64,000 bases of DNA from Parapristionchus giblindavisi. Its lineage: Eukaryota > Nematoda > Chromadorea > Rhabditida > Diplogasteridae. The stretch covers positions 1 to 64,000 of the forward strand of contig CALSFV010000153.1 in NCBI GenBank assembly GCA_943737045.1, in the 5' to 3' direction. The translations under genes and the position numbers were made by a program. This document shows positions 12,501 through 21,369 of the stretch, piece by piece. Each line of letters starts with the position of its first letter. The first letter of the stretch is position 1. Below the pieces are notes generated by a model that had not been told where the DNA came from, did no database searches, and worked only from the letters and a program-made list of their open reading frames with translations.

Positions 12501-15500
12501 GCGAAAAATCAGAATTGTGTTTGAATCGATTTCCAACTTGCTTTCTGTAACATTCTGTCATAGTACTTTGCAATGTACATAATCAATATGAAAATCGTTT
12601 ATTTTCGAAAATTCAAAAAAATTCAATTTGAGTGCCTACTTTTCGGCAAATTTCTGAAATATTGCAGTTTGTCGACTCGAATGATGCGACAATGAGCAAA
12701 TGACAATGACAATGTGAAGTTGCATGATGAGTAGAACTGAAATCCTGGCATTCTGCTCTTTTGAAAAAAAATCGATTTCCATGACCCCGGGGTCATGGTA
12801 AAAAAATATGAATTTTCCAAAATTAACGATTTTCATATTGATTATGTACATTGCAAAGTACTTACAAGGGGACTCTGTCGGCTCGTTTTGGCCATATGGG
12901 ATGGCAATATCATGACTAGATTAAGGTCTCGATGGTGATTACGAATCTTTTTTAGGGCTGCCTAGACGACCTGAGTTTCGAGAAAATCGATATTGAAAAA
13001 AAAGGGTCGACTCGAAAATTTCGGGTGGTAATACACAAACATTTCGTATGAGTTGGTGAACACATCTATCAACCTTCGAAGGCACGACGTGTGTGGTGTA
13101 GTGATAAGGTGTCCACGTTATCTTTTGACTGTTACTGGTTCGATCCCTCTTGAAGTACTTTTCTTTTGCTGATTTTGTTGATGTCAAAATCGAAAGATTA
13201 AAACGTGCTGCTGTGATTATGAAAGTCAGAAAAGATAACACATTTTATCTTATCAGTAAGTGCGACAATAAAATGATCAAAACAAAAGCGATTTTCACAT
13301 CATGGACACACAATCAGTGAACAAGAAGAACAATGCTCTCCAGTATCTTCTCCATCCCATGTCCCATCCGAATCCTTGTCATCGTCGACCTCATCTACGT
13401 CCAACTCCTCGTCCTCGTCGTAGAATATCTGGTCCTCCGCTGCTGCTCGTAGCTTGTAGATGATCACTTGAGCAAACTTCCTATCTTCTCGAGTGACGTC
13501 AGAAAGATCTAGCGATGGAGGGTAGACTTCTGCCAGAAGAGCAACGATGATTGAAGGAGTGATAGTCATGAGATATGTTGAATAAGATGCACAAAAGCCT
13601 TTTAACGATATACAAAAGCGCGCGAGAAAGGATCAATGAGCGAATAAAGTCGATCGATAACGATCTACCCAGACAAATAAGCATGAATGTTTGATCTTGA
13701 CATCAACAAAAATCAGCAAAAGAAGAGTGCTGCAAGAGGGATCGAACCAGTAACAGTCAAAAGGTAACGCGGACACCTTATGAGGCCGTTTGCGTAAGAG
13801 TCGAACAAGGGTTGGCACAGCCCAAAAATTTTAATACCCTCAAAACTTGTGTACAGGGGTTATCGACCTCGCCGATGAAGATGTGCATAGTCATTTTGGC
13901 TCTAGTAGTCCCGCAACGCCTGGGCGTGATAACGGTATAATCACGTTTTTCAAGCCGTTCTCGGTCCATGGTAGAGCTAGAGGTATGAAAATTGGGCTCC
14001 TGGGACAGAATTCGATGGCGATGATGGCTGTCTACTGCATTTGTTTTGAAAATTTTCCAAAAGTCGACAATTGGAAATTTTGATTGAGAAGGTTGCGAGC
14101 CTAGCGAGTATGACAGTTCGAACCGGCGTGGCGAGAGGATTCCAATGATATATTTTTAGCTCTTTTCTCCGTCGAGAAAGCTTTCATTGGCTAGATATAG
14201 TGATCTGCGTCAACATTAGGAGTTGTTTACGTCTCAATGCCGCGCGCTCCCTCGCCACTCTCTCATTTCCGCACGCTCTCTCGCCACTCTCGAGAGTGCG
14301 AGATAGCGTGCGGAATTGAGAGAGTCCTCTTGCAAGGCGCACATCATTATATCGAGCCAATGAAACATTTCTCGACGGAGATAAGGGATCAAAATACATC
14401 GTTGGAATCCTCTCACCACGCCGGTTCGAACTGTCATACTCGCTAGGCTCGCAACCTTCTCAATCAATATTTCCAGTTGTCGACTTTTGGGAAGTTTTCA
14501 AAACAAATGAAGTAGACAGCCATCATCGCCATCGAATTCTGTCCCAGGAGCCCAATTTTCATACCTCTAGCTCAACCACGGATCGAGAACGGCTTGAAAA
14601 CGTGATGTTACCGTAATCCCGCCCAGGCGTTGCGGGACCACTGGAGCCAAAATGACTATGTACATCTTCATCAGCGAGGTCGATAACCCTTATACACAAG
14701 TTTTGAGGGTATTAAAATTTTTGGCCTGTGCCAACCCTCCCCCAGATTTGTCCGACTCTTACACAAACGGCCTCTTATCCACTAAACCACACAGATCGTG
14801 CCTTTGAAGGTTGATAGATGAGTTCACCAACTCATACGAATTGAAACGATTTTCATATTGATTATGTCCAAGGAAGATCGTAAACAGCAAACCTTTAATA
14901 TAGTATAGAGAATTCCCACTGTTAAATTCATTGTACGTGGAATAACAAGAGTGTCCAATGTTGTAAATAAATCAATCTAAACAAATTTCAATTATGATAT
15001 TTCATTTCATTCATTTCATTTCAAACAACTTTAAAGGCTGCATAGCGGCGTTGTCGCAAGCCGATAAAGTTTGATATAAAAATTTAGAAATTTGGGAACT
15101 TCTTCGGTTACTACGTGAAATGAATAGGGGAGGTGAGAGGAAGGGGTTTGGGGGGGGGGTGGCCAGAAACCGAAGAAGTGCCGAAATTTAATACGAAAAT
15201 ATTATCGTACAGTACATACATTAGAAAGAAAGCTTTTCGGTATTTCCTCGAATCCGATTAGTTCAAGTTGATTCAGGGTATAACATTCGCTCAACGATTC
15301 AGGAATAGATGACGCGCCTGAATGAACCAAAATAAATAAAAATAAATATATAAATGAATAAATATATGAATTAATTATTATTAAACATGAGGAATCAGGA
15401 GATTTGTGGAGCGATATTATCATGCAGGACGTGGGATAAAGGAGTAGAACGCTGTTTTCAAATAGATTCGAGAGACGCTGTACCGCTAGTGCAGCTCGGT

Positions 15501-18476
15501 GGTTAATATTTACTCAGCGCTTGTAACTGCGCTGCGCTGTTTCGATTCCCGTTTGCAATTTTCTATCCATTTAGCTTTCAAATTCAAAAATTCGCGCCTT
15601 CCCTGTGCTTTCATTGGAGCAACAACTGACTTTCAACTCGAATAATGATATTTTAGGGAAAATGGATAAACATACCCACGAAGTCCTCGCTCAAAAATTC
15701 CTCAGCAATTTCTCGATGGAATGGATACCATTCCCGATACTTGCATGAACCTATATGAGAACCTTTTAATTATTATCATTTATTTAATCAAATGACTGTC
15801 TAATAGTGTTGTTTAGTTGATTAAAATTTTCGGATTTGTTTTGGTCGAATATAATTTTTCGACCGGCCTATTTAGTTAAAAATAACATTAGGTCCGGACT
15901 AAAATGAAATTTCAAATATAACCGAAGTGACAAGGGAAGGGTACATAGTCGAGTGAATAAAGGCCTAATGAAAAGTATATGGCTGGAAAAATTCAAATTC
16001 AAATGTTCAAATTCTAGGACTTTTGGTCCTTCACTTTTTAGAATTTTTGGTTCTTAAAGGGAGACTTTTAAAATGTTAGATGTTGGAAGTTTCAGGATCG
16101 CGCGGTTCAGATCACTGCATAACTAGTTTAGAAATTGTTTTATTTTTTTCAATTATGTTTATGATGTCGCAAACATCAGATAAGTCATATGATCTGATCT
16201 TGGCAGAAAATCTATGTCGAAAATCGAAAGTTTATCGAGTATCAAGGTGCAATACCTTTCATTGTATATCTTTTTGCTCATTTTTATGATTAAACTATAT
16301 TTATATCATTTTTATTAACAATTAGCGCCTCGAGGGAACTGGGGAAGGCAGAAAAGAGCGAGAACTATCTATGCAATTCCATTCCATCCAAGTTTCGATT
16401 TTCGAAATCGATTTTCAGCCCTTCGAAAGCAAAAATCCTAAAAAGTTCAAATTCAAATTCATTTATCATATCAGACAGACTTAGGTCAGATGAGTAATGA
16501 CGCGATTAGCGTCATCCATTGGTATAGACCACCAAAACAATCCCATGACTCTTCTCACTTCATCTCGCCAACGTAGAGGAGGTTGTCCAGGCTGTCTCCT
16601 TTTAATATGGTTGTAAGGTATCCATGTAGTCAACTTCCTAGCCCATCTTTGTTCTTCCATATTCCTCAATTTCATTGCCCATCTGCATTTTCTTCTCTTC
16701 GCTTCCTTCTCCCAATCCCGAACACCAGTCTTCCTTCTAACTCTTTCATTCGTCCATCTATCAAGTCTCGTTATTCCGATCATTCTTCTCTCCATCTTTC
16801 TTTGTGCAACACGCAGTCTTTCTTTCTCACTTTCTCTTAGCGTCCATGTCTCGCATCCGAACAAAACGGTTGAAGTGATACACGCCTCGAAGAGTCGTCT
16901 CTTGTTCGTCATAGGAAGGAATCGGCTAGCCAGAAGAGAAGAGAGCTTGGACCAGGCCATCCATCCACATTGTATTCTGTGATCGATCTCCTTAGTGTGA
17001 GATAGCGGAAACGAGATTGTACCTCCCAAGTACTTTGCTGAGTCCACAAATGAGAAGCTTTTTCCATCCACAATAATTGGTTGACGAGTAGACGAACATG
17101 ATGATAGAATATGTGACTTCCTATCGTTGACTTCAAGACCGCAGCGAGCTGAAGAATCGATAACTTTCGCCAGCATACGTTCCAATTCCGGACTCGTCTT
17201 AGCAATAAGGACGAGATCATCTGCGTACTCCAGATGTTGCAATCTTTCTCCATCAATTCGAAGTCCATCGTCCTAAAAAGTCCTAAAAAGTAAAAGACAA
17301 GAAATATCGTAGAATTTGATCCTCTTTCCAGCCACATCCATTTATTTCATTACGTTTTTTTCTTCATTTTTGCAACCGTCAAGCGTTATTTTTTTAAATA
17401 AATGAATAGATATTAAATTAAATTAATTTAATTTAATTTAATTTAATTTAATTTAATTTAATTTAATTTAATTTATATTAAAGAAGAGCCAACTTACGAC
17501 CACTATTTCTCAACTTCCCATATAAAATCAATTTCTTGAGTCGATGTTGGAGAATGGTTGATACTGAACCGTAGTCTGATTCGGTGAGTCTAATCTCGGC
17601 CTGAAATGTCTGTTACTAACTTTTAAAAGCAACTATACGTAAACTAAATGACCTCCTTGCGTAAGTCAGTCCTCACAATCAGTTAAGGACTCGGTTATGG
17701 ACTCAATTGAGGACTTGGTTATGGACTCGGTCATGAACTCGATTAAGGAGTCGGTTAAGGAGCAGGTTATGGAATTAGTTATCAACGCGCGAGGGCTTTT
17801 GTAAAATACACAGAATTTCAAATATAAGCAAATATTTTTTAAAGTGTCGATCTGATTGAGGAAACCTCGCCCATCTGTAACTCATGGACGACAACTTTTC
17901 TGAAGATGGTGCTTTGGCCATAGCTAGATATTCAATAGATCTAGGGAATTGTAGTACTAATTTTTGAAATTCAGCAGATTTCCCGAAATATGCGAAAAGG
18001 AAATTTTGCCAATAAGCCGATCAAATCGCTATGCGAGAGCCGGGGAAAACGATACCAAGTTAAAGTTAGAGAATATACCCAAGTGTGAGAGCGCAGACAG
18101 AGAAAAGACAGGGCTTGTGATTCAACGATTACAATTATTTGACTGCATTGTTTAATATTTTGAAATTCATGAATGATAAAAATGAAATGAATTTTTCAGA
18201 GTTTACGACCTGAATTGGCTACTTTTTTTGGAATATTTCAAGATTTCAAGTCAAGCTTTGTTACAAAGCTCTGCAATGTACCTCGGTAATAGTAAATCTC
18301 TTTGTATCAAGAAATGATAGGGAAGAGTGTAAACGACATTTCCATTCCAAACTTCGAACTAAAGCATTTGAAATGGAAATCGGTAGAGGTGAGTCAAATG
18401 CAGGCATTCGTTTGGCTATAATAAGATCTGCCATCCGATCTATTGCTATCTCCTCGAGGCTCTTGTAGACAGACAT
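588..18476 (-). CDS. ZYG-11/ZYG11B-family leucine-rich and ARM repeat protein, 3' end outside window
   Basis: Exons on the minus strand: 18282-18476, 17498-17600, 15220-15317, 7491-7690, 5235-5410, 4982-5148, 4747-4877, 2750-2841, 1212-1355, 588-691. Each has an AG acceptor and GT donor, and the phases fit at all nine junctions, giving about 470 codons. Family members are substrate receptors of CUL2 E3 ubiquitin ligases that bind Gly/N-degron substrates. The N-terminus has SLEEIAIDRMADLI, resembling a BC/VHL box. Exons 2-5 carry leucine-rich repeats (LPQLLQLDVSSCPLL, LKDLRVLDVG, KLACIDISDVDI). Exon 10 has NLSAESSFQFVRNQGLELLF, matching the human ZYG11B stretch NLTDESPTTCRHFIENQGLEL. Family proteins run to roughly 750 residues, so about a third is missing at the left edge. 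Exons 8 and 9 are the least family-like. Whether this is zyg-11 itself or a paralogue cannot be told. Confidence 0.85.
1401..1966. mobile_element. foldback element in intron 8 of the ZYG-11-like gene
   Basis: Bases 1401-1459 (TATGGGCGATCGTTTCGGCA) reappear inverted, with mismatches, at about 1908-1966. A second inner pair follows: 1570-1605 with GAAAAATTCATGATG against about 1806-1845. The G/C-rich tip holds a run of C at 1963-1972. Short open frames here are by-products of the repeat. Confidence 0.6.
2480..2677. mobile_element. hairpin MITE with TATAGGACAG termini
   Basis: TATAGGACAG at 2480 and CTGTCCTATA at 2668 are the ends. Inside, TTGCAATTCTTGTCAAGC is mirrored near 2636-2655. The loop is about 80 bases. 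A fragment of the same end (CTGTCCTATATGTAGAATAA) occurs near 909. Confidence 0.6.
2864..2956. mobile_element. small TTAA-flanked MITE of the CTCCGC hairpin family
   Basis: The element is flanked by TTAA at 2860-2863 and 2957-2960. It contains AAATTCTCCGCTCTGG and the mirrored CGGAGAGTAATAATTT. Relatives lie at 43885, 59548 and 61605, with end fragments at 3396, 41722 and 57649. Confidence 0.65.
2998..3396. mobile_element. composite of two TTAA-flanked elements
   Basis: The left end AGAAGGGGACCCGTGAG follows TTAA (2994-2997) and matches the end of the element at 12052-12338. The right end, GGGGTGAACCT before TTAA (3397-3400), belongs to the CTCCGC hairpin family. The piece looks like one element inserted into, or recombined with, another. 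An open frame of about 94 codons inside it has no recognisable features. Confidence 0.5.
3765..3883 (-). rRNA. fragment of the 5' end of 18S (SSU) rRNA, displaced
   Basis: The minus strand reads TACCTGGTTGATCCTGCCAG at 3883-3864, then ATATGCTCAGATAAAAGATT and AAGCCATGCATG, the conserved first ~55 bases of eukaryotic SSU rRNA. Similarity fades after GCATGCCTGCGAACAAGCC. The bases beyond 3884 could be external transcribed spacer. It is a fragment inside a transposon-like element, not a functional rRNA gene. Confidence 0.75.
4196..4262 (-). other. tRNA-like module (B-box present, A-box poor)
   Basis: On the minus strand, AAGCCAACGCTATCGCCCG is followed by TAGGGTGGGTTCGAACCCCA, a perfect T-arm/B-box pattern. 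The D-arm half is hard to recognise, so this is more likely a tRNA-derived repeat head than a tRNA gene. Confidence 0.45.
4747..5410 (-). CDS. ZYG-11-like gene, exons 5-7
   Basis: Exons 5235-5410, 4982-5148 and 4747-4877 are separated by short introns of 86 and 104 bases. Exon 5 gives KLACIDISDVDI and RHDRMQTVCLIG, corresponding to the last LRR of human ZYG11B (LVSLDISG and following). Exon 6 (TQLDWHDFSLYPW) and exon 7 (DVMRQPRDHLVLNNAMYFI) lead into the ARM-type helices. The intron between exons 6 and 7 contains an ATT-rich microsatellite. Phases are 2/1, 1/2 and 0. Confidence 0.8.
4880..4976. repeat. ATT/TTATTG-rich microsatellite
   Basis: Imperfect trinucleotide runs (ATTATTATT, TTGTTATTATTA) occupy the intron between exons 6 and 7 of the ZYG-11-like gene. 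Read as protein they give poly-Asn, which is not a real product. Confidence 0.85.
5570..5765. repeat. degenerate TTTCGGAAA repeat cluster
   Basis: About ten spaced copies of TTTCGGAAA-like words (AATTTCGGAAAAGG, TTTTTCGGAAATTCGG) occur. A second cluster, in TTTTCCGGA form, is at 7145-7400. Open frames on both strands through it are repeat artefacts. It sits in intron 4 of the ZYG-11-like gene. Confidence 0.6.
6262..6451. mobile_element. end fragment of a TTAA-flanked tRNA-like element
   Basis: The end CGTGGGACACCACCT precedes TTAA (6452-6455). The body matches, in reverse, the element at 21884-22224 (AGAATAACTTTTGCTACCTT, and the CAAAAAGCGCGCCCTTCTCT region). The other end is missing or eroded. 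The rest of 5.8-7.1 kb has no recognisable gene. Confidence 0.55.
7145..7400. repeat. degenerate TTTTCCGGA repeat cluster
   Basis: Repeated CCTTTTCCGGA, ACTTTTCCATAATCG and GTCCTTCTCCGAGATCGG words occur just downstream of exon 4 of the ZYG-11-like gene. They are the complementary form of the cluster at 5570-5765. Confidence 0.5.
7491..7690 (-). CDS. ZYG-11-like gene, exon 4 (leucine-rich repeats)
   Basis: This 200-nt exon is the clearest LRR segment of the gene, with LPQLLQLDVSSCPLLF, LMKLGLYELKLS and LASLKDLRVLDVG. The acceptor is TTCTTCAG and the donor GG|GTATGC, ending in phase 2, which exon 5 completes with one G. An in-frame alternative without the donor would read on for 18 codons to a stop at the end of the open frame near 7442. 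The phase match to exon 5 favours splicing. The upstream intron of 7.5 kb is almost entirely transposon. Confidence 0.8.
8817..9682. mobile_element. hAT-type non-autonomous element with 8-bp target duplication
   Basis: The ends are CAGGGCCTTG and CACAGCCCTG. The duplicated target CTTCAAAC lies at 8809-8816 and 9683-9690, and eight bases is the hAT signature. The flanks inside are A-rich (CCAAAAAATTTTTT and CCAAACAAAAAA). It contains the TTAA-type element 9108-9457 and has no transposase. Confidence 0.75.
9108..9457. mobile_element. TTAA-type element with tRNA-like module (copy 1 of 3)
   Basis: The right end GGGCCCCCTTC is followed by TTAA (9458-9461); the left flank is TCAA (9104-9107). The core GCGTAGCTCAGTTGTTAGTA (9206-9225) is an A-box pattern; the B-box half is deleted here. 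Relatives at 15385-15668 and 41925-42298 keep the B-box. It is the innermost of four nested elements. Confidence 0.65.
9700..10270 (-). pseudogene. decayed maT/mariner-family transposase
   Basis: Fragments in shifting frames on the minus strand read LTVEQVYNPRNDRIL, KKDSAPAHKAKTVN, YLNPLDHF and NLESLKKAVLRERERI. These match the order of maT transposases (second catalytic Asp region QDSAPAHKAK, then the SPDLNPLDY-like motif). Several frameshifts and stops make it inactive. The N-terminal DNA-binding part is not seen; it would lie to the right, near 10300-10440. Confidence 0.7.
11480..12051. other. unassigned repeat-rich stretch
   Basis: Bases 11480-11660 look unique; the open frames across them show no conserved motif. 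From about 11900 the sequence (GCGGAATTGTGGTCTACTCA and following) belongs to the foldback family also seen near 29940-30000, 51000 and 54580. No gene is recognised. Confidence 0.4.
12052..12338. mobile_element. TTAA-flanked MITE with a verifiable empty site
   Basis: TTAA lies at 12048-12051 and 12339-12342. The ends are AGATGGAGACCCACGAG and CTCATGGGTCCCCTTCT. The host sequence CATCACTTGGAT...TTTGAAAATTTC occurs uninterrupted (as TCAA) at about 34183-34205 and, inverted, at 29920-29945. This shows precise insertion with duplication of four bases. Confidence 0.85.
12343..12870. mobile_element. foldback element, GACCCCGGGGTC family
   Basis: The segment continues the host interrupted at 12052-12338. 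It carries TTCATTTATGTGGCTTATTG, the GAATAATATTCAGCCAATGC stretch and the palindromic core CCATGACCCCGGGGTCATGG (12779-12798). Larger copies are at 29153-29998, 33742-34980 and around 51050-51870. Confidence 0.6.
13047..14840. mobile_element. nested foldback complex with tRNA-like modules
   Basis: The outer arms start CGTATGAGTTGGTGAACACA at 13047 and end inverted at about 14838. Inner arms 13785-14085 and 14475-14770 mirror each other. A further pair, 14090-14230 against 14330-14467, surrounds a C/T-rich loop (TCTCTCGCCACTCTC). A separate TIR unit (13107-13784, ends AAGGTGTCC) sits in the left arm. A-box-like TGGTGTAGTGATAAGG (13094) and B-box GGTTCGATCCC (13138; inverted at 13738) lie in it. 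It is within intron 3 of the ZYG-11-like gene. Confidence 0.6.
13300..13569 (-). CDS. short acidic ORF inside a tRNA-like inverted-repeat unit
   Basis: The frame has 89 codons, with ATG at 13569 and a stop near 13300. It reads EVYPPSLDLSDVTREDRKFA then a very acidic tract (YDEDEELDVDEVDDDKDSDG) and ends CSSCSLIVCP. Its codon use is more GC-rich than the surroundings (GACGAGGACGAGGAG). It sits between inverted repeats 13107-13240 and 13640-13784. The family is not recognised. It could be a captured host exon or an element-encoded protein. Confidence 0.4.
   Translation of the reverse strand: MTITPSIIVALLAEVYPPSLDLSDVTREDRKFAQVIIYKLRAAAEDQIFYDEDEELDVDEVDDDKDSDGTWDGEDTGEHCSSCSLIVCP
15385..15668. 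mobile_element. TTAA-type element with tRNA-like module (copy 2 of 3)
   Basis: The left flank is TTAA (15381-15384). The module reads GTGCAGCTCGGTGGTTAATA (A-box-like, 15493-15512) and ends TTTCGATTCCCGTTTGCAAT (B-box, 15539-15558). The right end is worn. It lies just upstream (minus-strand sense) of exon 3 of the ZYG-11-like gene. Confidence 0.55.
16447..17270 (-). mobile_element. 5'-truncated RTE-clade non-LTR retrotransposon
   Basis: About 253 codons are open on the minus strand, from EYADDLVLIAKTSPEL (catalytic YADD motif C) through GGTISFPL, FGCETWTLRESE and KMERRMIGITRLDRWTNER to a natural stop. This is the C-terminal RT and tail region of RTE elements. The 3' end is ATGATAAATGAATTTGAA repeats. 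The 11-bp target duplication TCCTAAAAAGT is at 16436-16446 and 17271-17281, with an extra copy at 17281-17291. It sits in intron 2 of the ZYG-11-like gene in the same orientation. Confidence 0.9.
17411..17475. repeat. (TTTAA)n microsatellite
   Basis: About twelve tandem TTTAA units lie 22 bases from exon 2 of the ZYG-11-like gene. A short run of the same unit is at 43316-43337. Confidence 0.9.
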
Positions 18477-18490
18477 CTGAAATTAATAGT
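18477..18490 (-). promoter_or_regulatory. trans-splice-type acceptor at the ZYG-11-like start codon
   Basis: On the minus strand TATTAATTTCAG abuts the ATG at 18476, with U-rich sequence upstream. In nematodes an acceptor directly before the initiator ATG is typical of spliced-leader addition. A normal cis acceptor from an upstream non-coding exon would look the same. Confidence 0.6.
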
Positions 18491-18845
18491 TTTAAAAATA
18501 TATTTGCTCTTTCGTGCGCAGTTTTGCGAGACTGGCGCGAAAGAATGTTCTCTAGTAATCAAATATTTGTTCCTACCAGGAACCCGAGCCAAATTTTTAT
18601 CATGCTATGGTCAAGGATCCTGGGAAAGGCGCTCTTCCGAGTTCCAGATAGGAAAAATACCAGAGCACGTCATGTGAAAGGGGAAAGGGAATGACGATGT
18701 AAAAAGAGAAACAGAGATGGGAGATAATTTCATGCTTTGGCTATTGGTGTAAATTGTAATTAAAATGGCAACAAAAAAATGAAATGAAATTTGAAAAGCT
18801 CATTGAATACTTTTAACACTTTTTTCTCTGTGTGAAGTGATTCAC

Positions 18846-18990
18846 AATTAAGAATGTTATCCATGCAGACATAAATCCCACTCTTGAAGGCACACGAAGT
18901 CCTGCGGGATATCACTGATACACAGGTCAGTGAAATTGAAGGCCAATTCAGCGCATGTAGATGGGCATCGTAATGACAAAAGTGAAAAAA
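18846..18990. repeat. segment duplicated at 21300-21545
   Basis: Words such as AATCCCACTCTTGAAGGCAC and AATGACAAAAGTGAAAAAGG occur in the same order here and near 21300-21545, where the copy is split by the palindromic MITE 21370-21510. On the minus strand an open frame (ELAFNFTDLCISDIPQDF) looks faintly LRR-like, but no acceptor precedes it. It may be relic exon material of a ZYG-11 paralogue. Confidence 0.4.
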
Positions 18991-19356
18991 GGCATATTAA
19001 TTTAAAATGCGTTGTGCATAAATTAGTATATTGAATGATTAGATTAACATAATGCATGGAAATTCGCAAATTCAGAGCTCCTAGATATTTTACTTTTTTG
19101 AAGGACAGATTGTAAAATAAGAAAGACATTGGTAAGGTGGAAAAGAAGTTCTGAGAGAGAATGAAAAGGGAAAATTGGGAGGGTTGTGTCGGATATTTTT
19201 AAGAAAACAGAACGATAATAAATCTAAGACGATGTAGTGTTTAGGACATGGTCCTAATGTCTATCACACAACTCGTGCAAAATAAAGCTTGCACATGTTA
19301 TAAAATAAAGCTTGCACCCCAGCTATGTCATTGCCAGAGATAATTCTGCTGGACCT

Positions 19357-20118
19357 CCCTCTCCTCTCCTCCCTCTCCCTCTCCCTCTACCCTCTCCCTC
19401 TTCCTCCCTCTCCTCTCCCTCTACCTCCCCCCCCTCCCTCCCTGTACCCTCTCCCTCTTCCCTCTCTCCCTCTACCTCTCCCTTTCCCCCTCTGCTTTCC
19501 TCTCTCTCCCTCTCCCCTCTCCCTCTCCCTCTCCCTCTCCCTCTCCCTCTCCCTCTCCTCTCCCTCTCCCTCTCCCTCTCCCTCTCCCTCTCCCTCTCCC
19601 TCTCCCTCTCCCCTCTCCTCCCTCTCCCTCTCCTCTCCCTCTCCCTCTCCCTCTCCTCTCCCTCTCCCTCTCCCTCTCCCTCTCCCTCTCCCTCTCCCTC
19701 TCCCTCTCCCTCTCCCTCTCCCTCTCCCTCTCCCTCTCCCTCTCCCCTCTCCCTCTCCCTCTCCCTCTCCCTCTCCCTCTCCCTCTCCCTCTCCCCTCTC
19801 CCTCTCCCTCTCCCTCTCCCTCTCCTCTCCCTCTCCCTCTCCCTCTCCCTCTCCCTCTCCCTCTCCCCTCTCCCCTCTCCCCTCTCCCTCTCTCCTCTCC
19901 TCGCCTCCCTCTCCCTCTCCCTCTCCCTCTCCCTCTCCCTCCTCCCTCTCCCTCTCCCTCTCCCTCTCCCTCTCCCTCTCCCTCTCCCTCTCCCTCTCCC
20001 TCTCCCTCTCCCTCTCCTCTCTTCCCTCTCCTCTCCCTCTCCCTCTCCCTCTCCCTCTCCCTCTCCCTCTCCCTCTCCCTCTCCCTCTCCTCTCACCTCT
20101 CCCTCTCCCTCTCCCCAA
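19357..20118. repeat. (CCCTCT)n pyrimidine-only tract
   Basis: About 760 bases are almost pure C/T, built from CCCTCT units with register slips. It is flanked by an imperfect inverted repeat: GAGCTCTGAATTTG... at 20306-20341 mirrors 19046-19081. Both strands are open in several frames, giving Ser/Pro/Leu or Arg/Glu/Gly repeats that should not be annotated as proteins. Confidence 0.95.
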
Positions 20119-20391
20119 ACCATAGAATTGCGACCTAGGTAGAAAAAAGAGAGAAGATAGAGGGAGAAAAGAGAGCAAGAGAGTGAGTGAAAGAGAGGGG
20201 AGAGAGAAAGTCTCTATGACAATAAGACGTATGGAGATAAGCAATATACATATATGATCCATCAGGGTCTCTATGACCATAGTAAAACAGTAAAACAAAA
20301 ATCAATGAGCTCTGAATTTGTAAATTTCCATGCATTATATCAACATTATCACACGATACCGACGATAAAAAACCGCAATTTTTTTTTTTTA

Positions 20392-20447
20392 CTTTGTGAA
20401 CTTTTGTGACAATTTGTGACAAATTGTCACAAAAGTCACAAAGTGCC
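20392..20447. repeat. TTTGTGAC hairpin
   Basis: ACTTTGTGAACTTTTGTGAC and the mirrored GTCACAAAAGTCACAAAGT surround AATTTGTGACAAATT. A related half (CTTTTGTGACGATTTGTCAC) is near 21231. It is probably the tip of a small palindromic MITE. Confidence 0.5.
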
Positions 20448-20754
20448 TATTTTTAGCGTTTTTCACTCACTTGGTGATGTATTTTCTCAGGTTTTTTAGT
20501 GTGGATGTGTTTGCCCAATGGCTTAATGTATGACAAAAGTAAAATAATAAATCGGGAGCGCCGCGGTGAAAATTGGTATACTGTAGCATACTGTAGAATC
20601 TTACTGTAAAACTCACTACCATCGCGCTTTCTTCGTCTAATCATGGATGTACCTTTCATTACATGACTTCCCATAGCGAATTTGCACTGTTTGGCTCATG
20701 ACATGGATCAGCTTGCAAAACAGGTATACTGTAGAAAATCCCACCGTATATTGT

Positions 20755-20963
20755 CCGTATAAAATGTACTTGCATAATTGCATTGCTACTGCTGCTAAAC
20801 AGAGGAAGAATTATCGATTAACTCCCCGCTCTTCCCTCTTTTCCTTCCTCGCTTTCCTCTGATATACCTACTCTCTCACCGGTGCTCTCTCTCTAAACAT
20901 AGAAATTCATTGTGGCAGTGGTTGGCTACTCTCGTACCAAATAAACAAGTGTATTTTATACGG
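20755..20963. mobile_element. MITE with CGTATAAAATGTACTTG ends
   Basis: CGTATAAAATGTACTTG at about 20756 and AAGTGTATTTTATACG near 20962 are the imperfect termini. A larger relative lies at 49893-50160 inside intron 5 of smn copy E (shared TTTGGTACGAGAGTAGCC). Confidence 0.6.
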
Positions 20964-20979
20964 TCAATACCAGTTTCAC

Positions 20980-21072
20980 TGGATTTGGATCTGGATGGAG
21001 TTTCAATGGATGACGCTAATCGCGTCATTACTCATCTGACCTAAGTCTGTCTGATATGATAAATGAATTTGA
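20980..21072 (+). mobile_element. very short 5'-truncated RTE insertion
   Basis: The last ~77 bases match the 3' end of the RTE copy at 16447-17270 (ATGGATGACGCTAATCGCG to ATGATAAATGAATTTGA). The 11-bp target duplication ACCAGTTTCAC lies at 20969-20979 and 21073-21083. Confidence 0.85.
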
Positions 21073-21369
21073 ACCAGTTTCACCAAACAGCTTTCACAGT
21101 GAATTATTTGTATCGCTTTCTTCATATGTCAATTAGGGAAGCCCAGTGATGCTCAAATACTCTATTATCTAATAAATAATTTTAACCGCGTTTTGATAGC
21201 ATGAAACAAAATTTTTAAAATCTTGAGAACTTTTGTGACGATTTGTCACAAATGTTTCACTTTTTTTCGTTTTGACGGTATATTAATTTAAATGAAAATC
21301 CCACTCTTCAAGGCACTCCTGCGAGTAATCTCTGATAGTGATAATTCAACACCAATTCATCTCATGCAG

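Noticed and set aside
18857..19129. LRR-like exon of a second ZYG-11-type gene
   Set aside because: The peptide is suggestive but no AG acceptor precedes it and phases cannot be tested; kept only as a duplicated segment.
19312..20298. Several overlapping 260-300-codon frames of Ser/Pro/Leu or Arg/Gly/Glu repeats
   Set aside because: They are open on both strands because the CCCTCT tract has few stop codons; no conserved protein features.
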